Assembly (NCBI GenBank): GCA_002327405.1
Contig: DCVO01000157.1
Coordinates: 1 to 36,501, forward strand
From: Thiobacillus sp. UBA2186
GTDB taxonomy: Bacteria; Pseudomonadota; Gammaproteobacteria; Burkholderiales; Thiobacillaceae
DNA: 36,501 nucleotides
Direction: 5' to 3'
Part shown: positions 15,911 through 23,982 of the stretch, piece by piece
How positions within the stretch are numbered: position 1 is the first letter of the stretch
Layout of the letters: each line of letters starts with the position of its first letter
Notes under the pieces: generated by a model
Told to the model about the DNA's origin: nothing
Database searches by the model: none
The model's input: only the letters and a program-made list of their open reading frames with translations
Position numbers and translations under genes: made by a program

Positions 15911-18229
15911 ATGAATGAAGTACAAGGGCGCGGCTTCGCGGCCGTATCCCAGACGCAGGCCGAAACGCTCTGGCGCAAGGCCCTCGACCTGCATGAGCGC
16001 GGGCGCATGGACGAAGCCGCCGCGGCCTACCTCAGCTTTCTGGCGGTGTGGCCGGACCATATCGGTGCCTTGTGCAATCTCGGCATGCTGAAATGCCAGA
16101 AGGGCGCGGCCGCGGAAGCGCTGCCCCTGCTGGAGGAAGCCGCGCGGGCGGCGCCGGAAATTGCCGAAATCCATGCCAATCTGGGACAGGCGAAAAAGCA
16201 GCTCGGCCACATGGAGGGGGCGTTGACGAGTTATCGCGAGGCAGTCAGGCTGCAGCCGCAGAACCCCTGGAACCATTTCAACCTGGGCGTGATGCTGCAG
16301 CAACAGGGCCTGCGCGACGAAGCCATGGCCTACTACCGCGAAGCCCTGCGGCTCGGGCCGCGCCTGGCCAGGGCGCACAACAATCTCGGCAGGCTGTTGC
16401 AGGAGGCGGGGCGCGTCGACGAGGCGGCCGATTGTTTCCGCCGCGCCATCGAGGTCGACCCGGCGAACTTCGAGGCGAATTACAACCTCGGCAAGGCGCT
16501 GCTTGCTGCAGGCGATGCCGAGGCGGCAGCGGCGATCTTCGCCGAGGCTGCCGAACTGCCGCACCAGGACTATCGCGCCGTCAACGATCTCGGCCAGCAA
16601 TTGCTCAGCCTTGGCCGTCCGCGCGAGTCCGCGATGGCGTTCGACAGGCTGGTCGCGCTGAAACCGGAAAACTGGGAAGCCCATTGCAACCTGGGTAGCG
16701 CGCTCGGCAAGCTCGGCGCGCAGGCGGAAGCCGTTGCGAGCTTCGAGCGCGCCCTTGTCCTGCATCCGGATTCGGCCGAGGCGCATTGCAATCTGGGCGT
16801 CGCGCTCAAGAACCTGGGCCGCTACGACGAAGCGGTGGCCAGCCTGCGCAAGGCGGTTAAACTGAATCCCGGATTCGCGGAGGCTCACAACAACCTCGGC
16901 CTGGCGCTGAAGCATGTGGGCCGGCTGGAGGAGGCGGTGGACTGTTTCGGCCGGGTGCTGGGGCTCAGGCCCAGCCACCACGAGGCGCACAGCAACATGC
17001 TTTTCACCCTGAACCTGCTGCCGGGCTTCTCGCCTGCCGAAATGCTCAAGCAGGCTCGCAAGTACGGCAAGGCGGCAGCGGCCGGCGTCACGCCATACAC
17101 CGACTGGCTGGTGCAACCGGCGCCGGACAAGCGGCTGCGGGTTGGGCTGGTGTCGGGCGACCTGCGCAATCATCCGGTGGGCTATTTCCTGGAAGGCGTG
17201 CTGTCCGCGCTGAATCCTGCCGTGGCGGAATTGCATGCCTATGCCGCCAGTCACCACGAGGACGAACTGACAGCGCGCATCAGGCCGCGCTTCGCGCAGT
17301 GGCGCATGGTGATGGGCATGAGCGACGAGGCCCTCGCGTGTCGCATTCGCGACGATGCCATCGACATCCTGATCGACCTGTCCGGGCATACCGGCTACAA
17401 CCGCCTGCCGGTGTTCGCGCGCAAGCCTGCCCCGGTTCAGATGAGCTGGCTCGGCTATTTCGCCACCACCGGTCTCGCGCAGATGGACTACTTTATCGGC
17501 GATCCCAGGGTCGTTCCGTCCGGCGAGGCGAAATTTTTCAGTGAATCGGTCCTGCGTCTGCCGGAAATCTACTACTGCTTCACGCCGCCGGACGCGGATA
17601 TCGATCCGGGCCCGCTGCCCGCGCTGGAGAATGGGCATGTCACCTTCGGCTGCTTCAACAAGCTCTCGAAGGTGAACGATGCGGTGGTGCGGACCTGGTC
17701 GCAGGTACTGCTGTCCGTGCCCCGCTCGAAGCTGATGTTGAAAGCGCCGGAACTGAACGATCCCGTGCAGCAGCGAGCCATGCATGCGCGTTTCGCCGCA
17801 CACGGCATCGACACGGCGCGGCTCGTGCTGGAAGGCAGTTCGCCGCGCGCGGAATACCTTGCAGCTTACCGCAAGGTCGATATCGCTCTGGACCCTTTCC
17901 CCTATCCCGGCGGCACCACCTCGGTGGAGGGACTTTGGATGGGCGTGCCGGTGTTGACGCTGAAGGGAGACCGCTTCATCGGCCGCCAGGGCGAGACCAT
18001 CCTGCACAATGCCGGGCTGTCCGGCTGGATCGCACAGGATGCCGATGACTATGCGGCCAGGGCGGCCGCCTTTGCCGGCGATACCATGGCCCTGTCACAG
18101 CTGCGCAGCGGGCTGCGCGCGCAACTCCTGTCGTCGCCGGTATGCGATGCGCAGCGCTTCGCACGCCATTTCGAGTCGGCGCTGCGCGGCGTGTGGCGCA
18201 AGTGGTGCGGCGCTCGTTCGGCACAGTAG
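15911..18229 (+). CDS. TPR-containing GT41 glycosyltransferase (O-GlcNAc-transferase/SPINDLY-like)
   Basis: A 772-residue cytoplasmic enzyme with no signal peptide. About ten tetratricopeptide repeats fill residues 15-360 (for example NPWNHFNLGVMLQQQG and FAEAHNNLGLALKHVG). The C-terminal half is a family-41 catalytic domain: SGDLRNHPVGYF (His421), DILIDLSGHTGYNRL, PVQMSWLGYFATTG, CFNKLSKV (Lys584) and DPFPYPGGTTSVEGLWMG. These motifs bind UDP-sugar in OGT-type enzymes. I start at the ATG at 15911, with GGAG seven bases upstream; an earlier in-frame start at 15806 lies inside the tpsA terminator. Its position right after tpsA recalls HMW1C, a GT41 enzyme that glycosylates the HMW1 adhesin, but this one has the TPR architecture instead. 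Modification of TpsA is inference. Its TAG stop is provided by the GTAG foot of a REP. Confidence 0.92.
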   Translation: MNEVQGRGFAAVSQTQAETLWRKALDLHERGRMDEAAAAYLSFLAVWPDHIGALCNLGMLKCQKGAAAEALPLLEEAARAAPEIAEIHANLGQAKKQLGHMEGALTSYREAVRLQPQNPWNHFNLGVMLQQQGLRDEAMAYYREALRLGPRLARAHNNLGRLLQEAGRVDEAADCFRRAIEVDPANFEANYNLGKALLAAGDAEAAAAIFAEAAELPHQDYRAVNDLGQQLLSLGRPRESAMAFDRLVALKPENWEAHCNLGSALGKLGAQAEAVASFERALVLHPDSAEAHCNLGVALKNLGRYDEAVASLRKAVKLNPGFAEAHNNLGLALKHVGRLEEAVDCFGRVLGLRPSHHEAHSNMLFTLNLLPGFSPAEMLKQARKYGKAAAAGVTPYTDWLVQPAPDKRLRVGLVSGDLRNHPVGYFLEGVLSALNPAVAELHAYAASHHEDELTARIRPRFAQWRMVMGMSDEALACRIRDDAIDILIDLSGHTGYNRLPVFARKPAPVQMSWLGYFATTGLAQMDYFIGDPRVVPSGEAKFFSESVLRLPEIYYCFTPPDADIDPGPLPALENGHVTFGCFNKLSKVNDAVVRTWSQVLLSVPRSKLMLKAPELNDPVQQRAMHARFAAHGIDTARLVLEGSSPRAEYLAAYRKVDIALDPFPYPGGTTSVEGLWMGVPVLTLKGDRFIGRQGETILHNAGLSGWIAQDADDYAARAAAFAGDTMALSQLRSGLRAQLLSSPVCDAQRFARHFESALRGVWRKWCGARSAQ

Positions 18230-18387
18230 GGCGGCATACCCATGCCGCCGGGTTTCGATGGACGTCGGCAAAGTTTCGATGGACGTCGGCAAAGGATTGC
18301 CGACCTACGGGTTTGGGGTGTGGGGTCGTAGGGCGGCATACCCATGCCGCCGTTGATATGAATGTCGGCAAAGGTTTGCCGATCTAC
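18226..18387. repeat. REP cluster after the GT41 gene
   Basis: A-type REPs lie at 18226-18249 and 18328-18351, and B-type at 18282-18308 and 18361-18387. A 21-base piece (TTTCGATGGACGTCGGCAAAG) is tandemly duplicated just before the first B unit and creates a half-REP. The first GTAG overlaps the stop codon of the upstream gene (18227-18229). Confidence 0.9.
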
Positions 18388-18397
18388 GAACTTGCAG

Positions 18398-18423
18398 GCG
18401 CATGAGCCGTTCGGCTCATGCGC
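18398..18423. terminator. Perfect 11-bp stem-loop downstream of the GT41 gene
   Basis: GCGCATGAGCC and GGCTCATGCGC pair perfectly around a GTTC loop. No T-run follows, so it may be a terminator of an unusual kind, a transcript-end stabiliser, or a member of the small palindrome family also seen at 30115, 31044 and 31878. Confidence 0.6.
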
Positions 18424-18487
18424 ACATCATGGCGATGTAACCGCGCGCGGCGAGAATTCCACGCTTTAGCAAACATGCCGTGACGAC

Positions 18488-20248
18488 ATGAAACGTGCCC
18501 TGTTGTTTTTCGCCCTGTTCGCTTTAGCTGCCCAGGCCCAGGCCTGGTGGAACGGCGACTGGACCGTTCGCAAGCAGCTCATGCTGGATACCTCCGCCAG
18601 CGGCGCGGAGACCAAGGCCGGCCTGGAAAACGTGCCGGTGCTGGTGCGCCTGCATACCGGCAACTTCGATTTCCTGTCCGCCAACATCGACGGCTCGGAC
18701 CTGCGTTTCATCGCCGAGGACGACAAGACGCCGCTGAAATTCCATGTCGAGAAATTCGACTCGACCAACGAGCTTGCGCTCGTTTGGGTTCAGGTCCCCA
18801 AGCTGCAGCCGGGCAGCAAGAGCCAGCATGTGTGGCTGTATTCCGGCAACGAGACGGCCGGCTCGGCCGGCGATCCCAAGGGCACGTACGATGTCGGCCA
18901 GACCGCGGTGTATCACTTCGGCGAGACGGCCGGCGCACCGCAGGATGCGACCGGCTATGCCAATCATGCCGGCGACTTCGCCGGCGCGCGCCTCGCGGCA
19001 TTGATCGGCGGCGGCCTGGGTTTCGACGGCAAGGGCGCCCTGAATATTCCCGCCTCGCCGTCCCTGAAACTCGCGCCGGCCGGGGGGTTCACCTTCTCCG
19101 CCTGGGTCAGGCCGGAAGCCGACGGACAGAATGCCGTCCTGTTCGCGCAGCGCGACGGCGCCAACGCGGTCGTCGTGGCGCTGGAAGACGGCAGGCTCTA
19201 TGCAGAAGTGAACGGGGTGCGCAGCGCGCCGCTGGCCGAGCTGGCAGCCGGCGCATGGAACCACGTGGCGGCAAGCATCGGCCAGACCGTGTCGGTCTAC
19301 GTCAACGGCAACCCGTCCGGCGAAGCCGCAGCAGCAGTCCCTGACATGGGCGGTGCCATCACGGTGGGCGAGGGCTTCGTGGGCCAGATGGACGAACTGA
19401 GCCTGTCCAGCGCGGCGCGCACGGCGGACTGGGTGCGGATTGCCGCCCTGGGCCAGGGCCCGGAGGCGAAACTCGTGGTGTACGGCGAGGACGAGAGCGA
19501 GGAGGGCGGCGGCGACGCTTCCTACTTCGGCGTCATCCTGCAGAACGTGACCCTGGACGGCTGGGTGGTGATCGTCATCCTGATGGTGATGATGGTCATC
19601 GCCTTCATGGTCATGATCAGCAAGGCCCTGGTGGTGAGCAAGACGGACAAATCGAACGCCGAGTTTCTCGAGGCTTTCCGCAATCTGCGCGAGAGCGATG
19701 CCACCAGGCTGGATGCGGAAGACGACCCGGACGAGGCGGACCTGAAGGATTCCGCCCTGCTGACGGCCATGTTCGGCAGGCACGACCACTACCAGAACTC
19801 CTCGCTCTACCGCATCTACCACGCCGGCGTCCAGGAGCTGAAGCACCGCTTCGGCGACAAGGCGAGCGGAGAGCTTTCGCCGCAGGCCATCGACGTCATC
19901 AAGGCCACCCTGGACGGCACCCTGGTGCGCGAGAACCAGAAGCTCAACAACCTGATGGTGCTGCTCACCATCGCCATTTCCGGCGGTCCCTTCCTCGGCC
20001 TGCTCGGTACCGTGGTGGGGGTGATGATTACCTTCGCGGCCATCGCCGCCACCGGCGACGTGAACATCGCGGCCATCGCGCCCGGCATCGCCGCGGCCCT
20101 GGTGGCCACGGTGGCCGGCCTGGCCGTCGCGATTCCCGCCTTGTTCGGCTACAACTACCTGGGCTCGCGCATCAAGTCGATTTCCGCGGACATGCATGTA
20201 TTCGTGGACGAGTTCGTGGCGAAGATCGCCGAAAGCCACAGCAGGTAG
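18488..20248 (+). CDS. exbB: ExbB/TolQ/MotA-type proton channel with N-terminal DUF2341-LamG periplasmic region
   Basis: A 586-residue composite protein. A signal peptide (to about residue 19, AQAQA) precedes WWNGDWTVRKQLMLDTS, the usual opening of DUF2341 (about 20-145). A LamG/concanavalin-like region follows (about 170-310: FTFSAWVRPEADGQNAVLF, GAWNHVAASIGQTVSVYVNG). A transmembrane segment lies at about 359-383. A cytoplasmic stretch follows, and then an ExbB core with two helices (about 488-518 and 527-555) containing GGPFLGLLGTVVGVMITF and AIAPGIAAALVATVAGLAVAIPA. Classical ExbB is about 240 aa with a short periplasmic N-terminus, so the added part would sit in the periplasm, where LamG folds often bind glycans or proteins. 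ExbD and TonB follow directly. It probably energises an outer-membrane process; the ligand is unknown. Confidence 0.9.
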   Translation: MKRALLFFALFALAAQAQAWWNGDWTVRKQLMLDTSASGAETKAGLENVPVLVRLHTGNFDFLSANIDGSDLRFIAEDDKTPLKFHVEKFDSTNELALVWVQVPKLQPGSKSQHVWLYSGNETAGSAGDPKGTYDVGQTAVYHFGETAGAPQDATGYANHAGDFAGARLAALIGGGLGFDGKGALNIPASPSLKLAPAGGFTFSAWVRPEADGQNAVLFAQRDGANAVVVALEDGRLYAEVNGVRSAPLAELAAGAWNHVAASIGQTVSVYVNGNPSGEAAAAVPDMGGAITVGEGFVGQMDELSLSSAARTADWVRIAALGQGPEAKLVVYGEDESEEGGGDASYFGVILQNVTLDGWVVIVILMVMMVIAFMVMISKALVVSKTDKSNAEFLEAFRNLRESDATRLDAEDDPDEADLKDSALLTAMFGRHDHYQNSSLYRIYHAGVQELKHRFGDKASGELSPQAIDVIKATLDGTLVRENQKLNNLMVLLTIAISGGPFLGLLGTVVGVMITFAAIAATGDVNIAAIAPGIAAALVATVAGLAVAIPALFGYNYLGSRIKSISADMHVFVDEFVAKIAESHSR

Positions 20249-20253
20249 GGAAT

Positions 20254-20317
20254 TGTCGGCAAGGGGTTGCCGACCTACGAGTTTGTGGTTGGTGTAGGGC
20301 GGCATACCTATGCCGCC
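20254..20317. repeat. REP pair inside the exbB-exbD gap
   Basis: A B-type REP (20254-20278) and an A-type REP with one change (CCTATG instead of CCATG, 20294-20317) fill most of the 93-bp gap between exbB and exbD. Their hairpins would lie within the polycistronic message and could tune exbB versus exbD levels. Confidence 0.92.
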
Positions 20318-20341
20318 GGATTGGATGGATGGGAAAGCGGC

Positions 20342-20749
20342 ATGGCTGAGCTTCGCGAAGACAACGAACCGTTCGACGACATCAACGTCACGCCGATGCT
20401 GGACCTCGCCTACGTGCTGCTGGTGATTTTCATCATCATGACCACGGCCACGGTGCAGGGCATCCAGGTCAACCTGCCCAAGGCCAGCAACACGCCCAGC
20501 CTGTCGAAACCGAAGACCAAGGCCATCACCATCGACGCCCAGGGCCAGGTTTACCTCGACACCTATCCGGTGACCATGAGCGAACTGGAGAGCCGCCTGC
20601 AAGCCTTCAAGGCGGCCGTGCCCGACCTGCCCGTGGTGATCAAGGGCGATGCCAGCGTCCAGTACCAGAAAGTCATCGATGTCATGGATTTGTGCGGCCG
20701 GCTGGACATCACCCAGCTCGGACTGGTGACCGGGAAGCTGGGCAAGTGA
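20342..20749 (+). CDS. exbD: Biopolymer transport protein ExbD
   Basis: A 135-residue inner-membrane protein and partner of the ExbB-like channel. A short cytoplasmic N-terminus carries DDINVTPMLDLAYVLLVIFI, the ExbD signature. The Asp in the single membrane helix is the expected proton-carrying residue. The periplasmic part ends LGLVTGKLGK. I start at MAELREDNEP (20342), preceded by GGGAAAG. The frame is open back to 20267, but that extension translates the REP pair and would add a false 25-residue leader. Size and layout are normal. Confidence 0.94.
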   Translation: MAELREDNEPFDDINVTPMLDLAYVLLVIFIIMTTATVQGIQVNLPKASNTPSLSKPKTKAITIDAQGQVYLDTYPVTMSELESRLQAFKAAVPDLPVVIKGDASVQYQKVIDVMDLCGRLDITQLGLVTGKLGK

Positions 20750-20759
20750 GGGCCGCGGC

Positions 20760-21422
20760 TTGACGGGCGCCAAGCGGCATCCCCTGCGCAGCAAGCTGCC
20801 CGCACTCATCGGCGGCGGCTTCCTGCTGCTGTTCACCGCCGGCATCGTCTATTGGGTGGTGGGTTTCATCGGCAGCGCCGAGAAACCCCAGGCGTCCAGG
20901 GTGCAGAGGATTTCCCTGGTCAAGCCGCCGCCGCCCAAGCCGCCGGACGAACCGCCGCCGGAACCGGAGAAGCTCGATCAGCCCAAGGATGAAGTGCCGC
21001 TGGAAGAGCCGCAGCCGGAAACGCCGGAAGCATCCGACGAGCCGCCGCCGGGAGAGGACCTTGCGGTGGAAGGCGAAGGCGGGGCAGGCGGAGATGCCTT
21101 CGGCCTGCTGGGCAAGAAGGGCGTGCGCGAGCTGGGCGGGCGCGGCGGCGATAGGGATGCCTGGTATGGCCGCCTGATCTCGCGCCATCTGGAGCAAGCG
21201 CTGCAACAGTCGAAGAAACTGCGGGGCGCCAGCTACCGCGTGGTGGTGAACGTGTGGTTCGGCGGCAGCGGCATCGATCGCGTGCAGCTGGTGCAAGGCA
21301 GCGGCAATGCGCAGACCGATGACCTGTTGCGCCAGGAGTTGCTGGCCTTGCCGCCGCTCAGGGAAACCATCCCGCCGGACATACCGCAGCCGGTGCGCAT
21401 CCGCATCGCCTCACGCGGGTAG
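20760..21422 (+). CDS. tonB: TonB-family energy transducer
   Basis: A 220-residue protein with a short basic N-terminus, one membrane anchor (about 14-37), a Pro/Glu-rich periplasmic spacer (about 55-98, with VKPPPPKPPDEPPPEPE) and a C-terminal TonB-like domain (about 130-220: YRVVVNVWFGGSGIDRVQL, then PQPVRIRIASRG). It likely couples the ExbB-ExbD pair to an outer-membrane partner. The start is TTG at 20760, with GAGGG eight bases before it and 10 bases after the exbD stop; no in-frame ATG fits. The TAG stop (21420-21422) is the foot of a REP, so the REP abuts the coding end exactly. Confidence 0.88.
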   Translation: MTGAKRHPLRSKLPALIGGGFLLLFTAGIVYWVVGFIGSAEKPQASRVQRISLVKPPPPKPPDEPPPEPEKLDQPKDEVPLEEPQPETPEASDEPPPGEDLAVEGEGGAGGDAFGLLGKKGVRELGGRGGDRDAWYGRLISRHLEQALQQSKKLRGASYRVVVNVWFGGSGIDRVQLVQGSGNAQTDDLLRQELLALPPLRETIPPDIPQPVRIRIASRG

Positions 21423-21572
21423 GTCGGCAAGCTTTGCCGACAAAAATGCGGCGGCATGGGTATGCCGCCCTACGGATTGTTGGGGGTGGATGCAATGGTG
21501 TAGGTCGGCAAACCTTTGCCGACAACGAACGGCGGCGGGGATGCCTTCGGGGGCATGGGCATGCCGCCCTGC
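21419..21572. repeat. REP cluster between tonB and the porin gene
   Basis: Two B/A pairs lie here: B 21419-21442 with A 21450-21473, then B 21500-21524 with a degenerate A at 21531-21572 interrupted by about a dozen extra bases. The order and orientation (GTAG-B first, then inverted A) are the reverse of the clusters further left. Confidence 0.88.
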
Positions 21573-21624
21573 ATGCGGGGCGCGGGTGTGCCGTCGCGCG
21601 AAACGATTTTTTTGGAATGAATCG

Positions 21625-23181
21625 ATGAAACGGAAAAAACTTGTCGCCATCCTGGCCCTGAGCGGGCTGATCGCCCTGGCCCCGGCGCATGCCGGGGAAC
21701 GCGAGGATCTCGAGACCCTGCGCGAGACGACCAGGGCTCTGATCGAGGCCCTGGTGGAAAAGGGCATCCTCACCAGGGAAGCCGCCGAAGGGATGGTCAA
21801 GCAGGCCGAGGACAAGGGCCGCGAAAAGGCCGCCGCCGCGGTCAAGGCCGATGAGGGCGTGGTGCGCGTGCAGTACGTGCCCGAGTCGGTGAAGCGCGAA
21901 ATCCGCGAGCAGATTCGCCAGGAAGTCGTGGCCCAGGCCAAGAGCGAGCGCTGGGGCGATGTCAATGCCATGCCCGAGTGGGTAAGCCGCCTGAAGTGGG
22001 AAGGCGATCTGCGCGTGCGCCACCAGAGCGACCTGTTCGCCGCGGGGAATGCGCCGCCGGCGGTCTTCCAGGCCGGCGGCGTCGACCTGGGCAACACCAC
22101 CGAGGACAGAAACCGCTGGCGGGTGCGCGCGCGCCTTGGCCTGAACGCCAAGCTGACCGACGAAGTTTCGGCAGGCGTGCGCATCACGACCGGCAACACT
22201 TCCGATCCGGTGTCCACCAACGACACCCTGGGCAAGACCGGAAACAAGTACTCTCTGGTGCTGGACCGCGCCTTCATCAAGGTCGAGCCCTGGGACTGGC
22301 TGTCGGCCAGCGGCGGTCGCATCCCCAATCCGTTTTTCAGCACCGATCTGGTCTGGGATGACGACCTGAATTTCGAAGGCCTGGCGGCGACCTTCAAGCC
22401 CTGGCCTCACGAAAGCATGACGGCCAAGCCCTTCTTTACGGTCGGTGCCTTCCCCCTGCAGGAGGTTGAATCCTCGGACACCAATCATGCCTCGGACAAA
22501 TGGCTGTACGCAGCCCAGGCAGGACTCGATTGGCGCAGCGGCGCCTTCACGCGCTGGCGCTTCGGCCTGGCCTACTATGATTACCGCAACGTGGCCGGCG
22601 TCCGCAATCCCACGCCTACGCTCGACGGCAAATACGACGCCACCGCTCCGCAGTTCAGGCAGAAGGGCAACACCCTTTATCCCATCGATACCGACGCCAA
22701 CAACGACGGCGTCCAGACGGATTACGTCTGGGGCCTGGCTTCGGATTACCGCCTGCTCAACTTCACCGCTTCCGCGGATCTCGCCCATTTCGACCCCGTG
22801 CACGTGATCCTGAGCGGGGACGTGGTGAAGAACATCGGCTACAACAAGTCAGAGATGGCATCCCACGTGGGTTCCGGCTATGACGAGCGGACCCTGGGCT
22901 GGAATGCCAAGCTCACCCTCGGCCATCCCGGCATCAGCCTGCCGGGCGACTGGCAGGTGTTCCTGGGCTATCGCTACCTCGAGCGCGATGCCGTGCTGGA
23001 TGCCTTCACCGATTCCGATTTCCGCCTCGGCGGCACGGATGCCAAGGGCTATTACCTTGGCGGTTCCTATGGCGTGGATCGCAATACCTGGCTTTCCGCC
23101 AAGTGGCTGTCGGCCGACGAGATCGACGGCCTGCCGTTCGGCGTGGATGTGCTGCAGGTGGACCTGAATGCCAAGTTCTGA
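21625..23181 (+). CDS. Putative outer-membrane porin with N-terminal coiled coil
   Basis: A 518-residue protein with a signal peptide (MKRKKLVAILALSGL, cleaved after AHA). A helical, charged N-terminal region (about 25-115: LETLRETTRALIEALVEKG, VKREIREQIRQEVV) may form a periplasmic coiled coil. A beta-barrel of the putative-porin type follows from about residue 120 (WEGDLRVRHQSDLF, NRWRVRARLGLNAKL) and ends in VLQVDLNAKF with a C-terminal Phe, as expected for BAM substrates. GGAATGA lies before the ATG. Lying behind exbB-exbD-tonB, it is a candidate outer-membrane partner of that system, although no TonB plug or TonB box was recognised. It overlaps the next gene by 14 bases. Confidence 0.88.
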   Translation: MKRKKLVAILALSGLIALAPAHAGEREDLETLRETTRALIEALVEKGILTREAAEGMVKQAEDKGREKAAAAVKADEGVVRVQYVPESVKREIREQIRQEVVAQAKSERWGDVNAMPEWVSRLKWEGDLRVRHQSDLFAAGNAPPAVFQAGGVDLGNTTEDRNRWRVRARLGLNAKLTDEVSAGVRITTGNTSDPVSTNDTLGKTGNKYSLVLDRAFIKVEPWDWLSASGGRIPNPFFSTDLVWDDDLNFEGLAATFKPWPHESMTAKPFFTVGAFPLQEVESSDTNHASDKWLYAAQAGLDWRSGAFTRWRFGLAYYDYRNVAGVRNPTPTLDGKYDATAPQFRQKGNTLYPIDTDANNDGVQTDYVWGLASDYRLLNFTASADLAHFDPVHVILSGDVVKNIGYNKSEMASHVGSGYDERTLGWNAKLTLGHPGISLPGDWQVFLGYRYLERDAVLDAFTDSDFRLGGTDAKGYYLGGSYGVDRNTWLSAKWLSADEIDGLPFGVDVLQVDLNAKF

Positions 23182-23956
23182 CGGGCTGTTCAAATGCAGC
23201 CTGATCGTGCTGGCGCTGGCCGCATTGGCGACTCCTTCGTGGGCATACGACCCCGAACGGGATGCCTGGCTGCTGCCCGAAGGAGGCGCTGAAGGAAAGG
23301 CCGCGCCGCGCCGCGCGATCGACCCCCTCGAGTTCGCACGCATCCGGGCGACGGGCAACGACGCGGAACCGGAATTCGCGACGCCCGACCAGCTCGCTCT
23401 CATCGACGCCGTGCTCAAGGGCGATCGCCCGCAACTGGAGAAGTTGCTGAACGAGGGCGTCAATCCGAACGGCAAGCCGGACATCCTTGGCGCGACCGCG
23501 CTGGTCCATGCCGCGGAGCGGGGCGACATGGAAATGACGCGGCTGCTGCTCGATGCAGGGGCCGATCCCGACCTCAGGGGCGGCGGCTACACGCCTTTGG
23601 GCAAGGCGGCAATACATGGCCATGCGCATATCGTCAGAATGCTGCTGAAATACGGCGCCGATCCGGATATCAAGAGCAGCGACGGCAATACCCCGCTGAC
23701 TGCCGCCGCAAGCCTGAACCGCCTGCAAGTGATCCGCGCGCTGCTGCCCGCGCGTCCCGACTACACGCTCTACAACCTGCAAGGCCGCACCGCGCTGAGC
23801 GTGGCGGCCATGGAGGGATTCGAAGAGGCGGTGCGCATCATGCTGGAAGGCGGGGTGGATGCGGCGGTGCTGGACAGAAACGGCAATACGGCGCTCGACA
23901 TGGCCAGCGGCAAGGATATCGAGGCGCTGCTGGTGAAGCACGGAGCCACGCAGTGA
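23168..23956 (+). CDS. Periplasmic ankyrin-repeat protein
   Basis: A 262-residue exported protein. The signal peptide is MPSSDGLFKCSLIVLALAA, cleaved near PSWAY. Four to five ankyrin repeats fill residues 85-260 (LGATALVHAAERGDMEMTRL, GGGYTPLGKAAIHGHAHIV, DGNTPLTAAASLNRLQVI, QGRTALSVAAMEG, NGNTALDMA). Ankyrin repeats mediate protein contacts, so a scaffold role in the periplasm is plausible. The ATG lies within the end of the porin gene, with AGGTGG six bases upstream, which implies translational coupling. The partner is not evident from sequence. Confidence 0.88.
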   Translation: MPSSDGLFKCSLIVLALAALATPSWAYDPERDAWLLPEGGAEGKAAPRRAIDPLEFARIRATGNDAEPEFATPDQLALIDAVLKGDRPQLEKLLNEGVNPNGKPDILGATALVHAAERGDMEMTRLLLDAGADPDLRGGGYTPLGKAAIHGHAHIVRMLLKYGADPDIKSSDGNTPLTAAASLNRLQVIRALLPARPDYTLYNLQGRTALSVAAMEGFEEAVRIMLEGGVDAAVLDRNGNTALDMASGKDIEALLVKHGATQ

Positions 23957-23982
23957 GCATGGTGCCGCCAAAGGAAAACAGG

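Noticed and set aside
18524..20845. Open frame of 773 codons antisense to exbB/exbD
   Set aside because: His/Gly/Arg-rich shadow frame; the plus strand carries ExbB and ExbD motifs.
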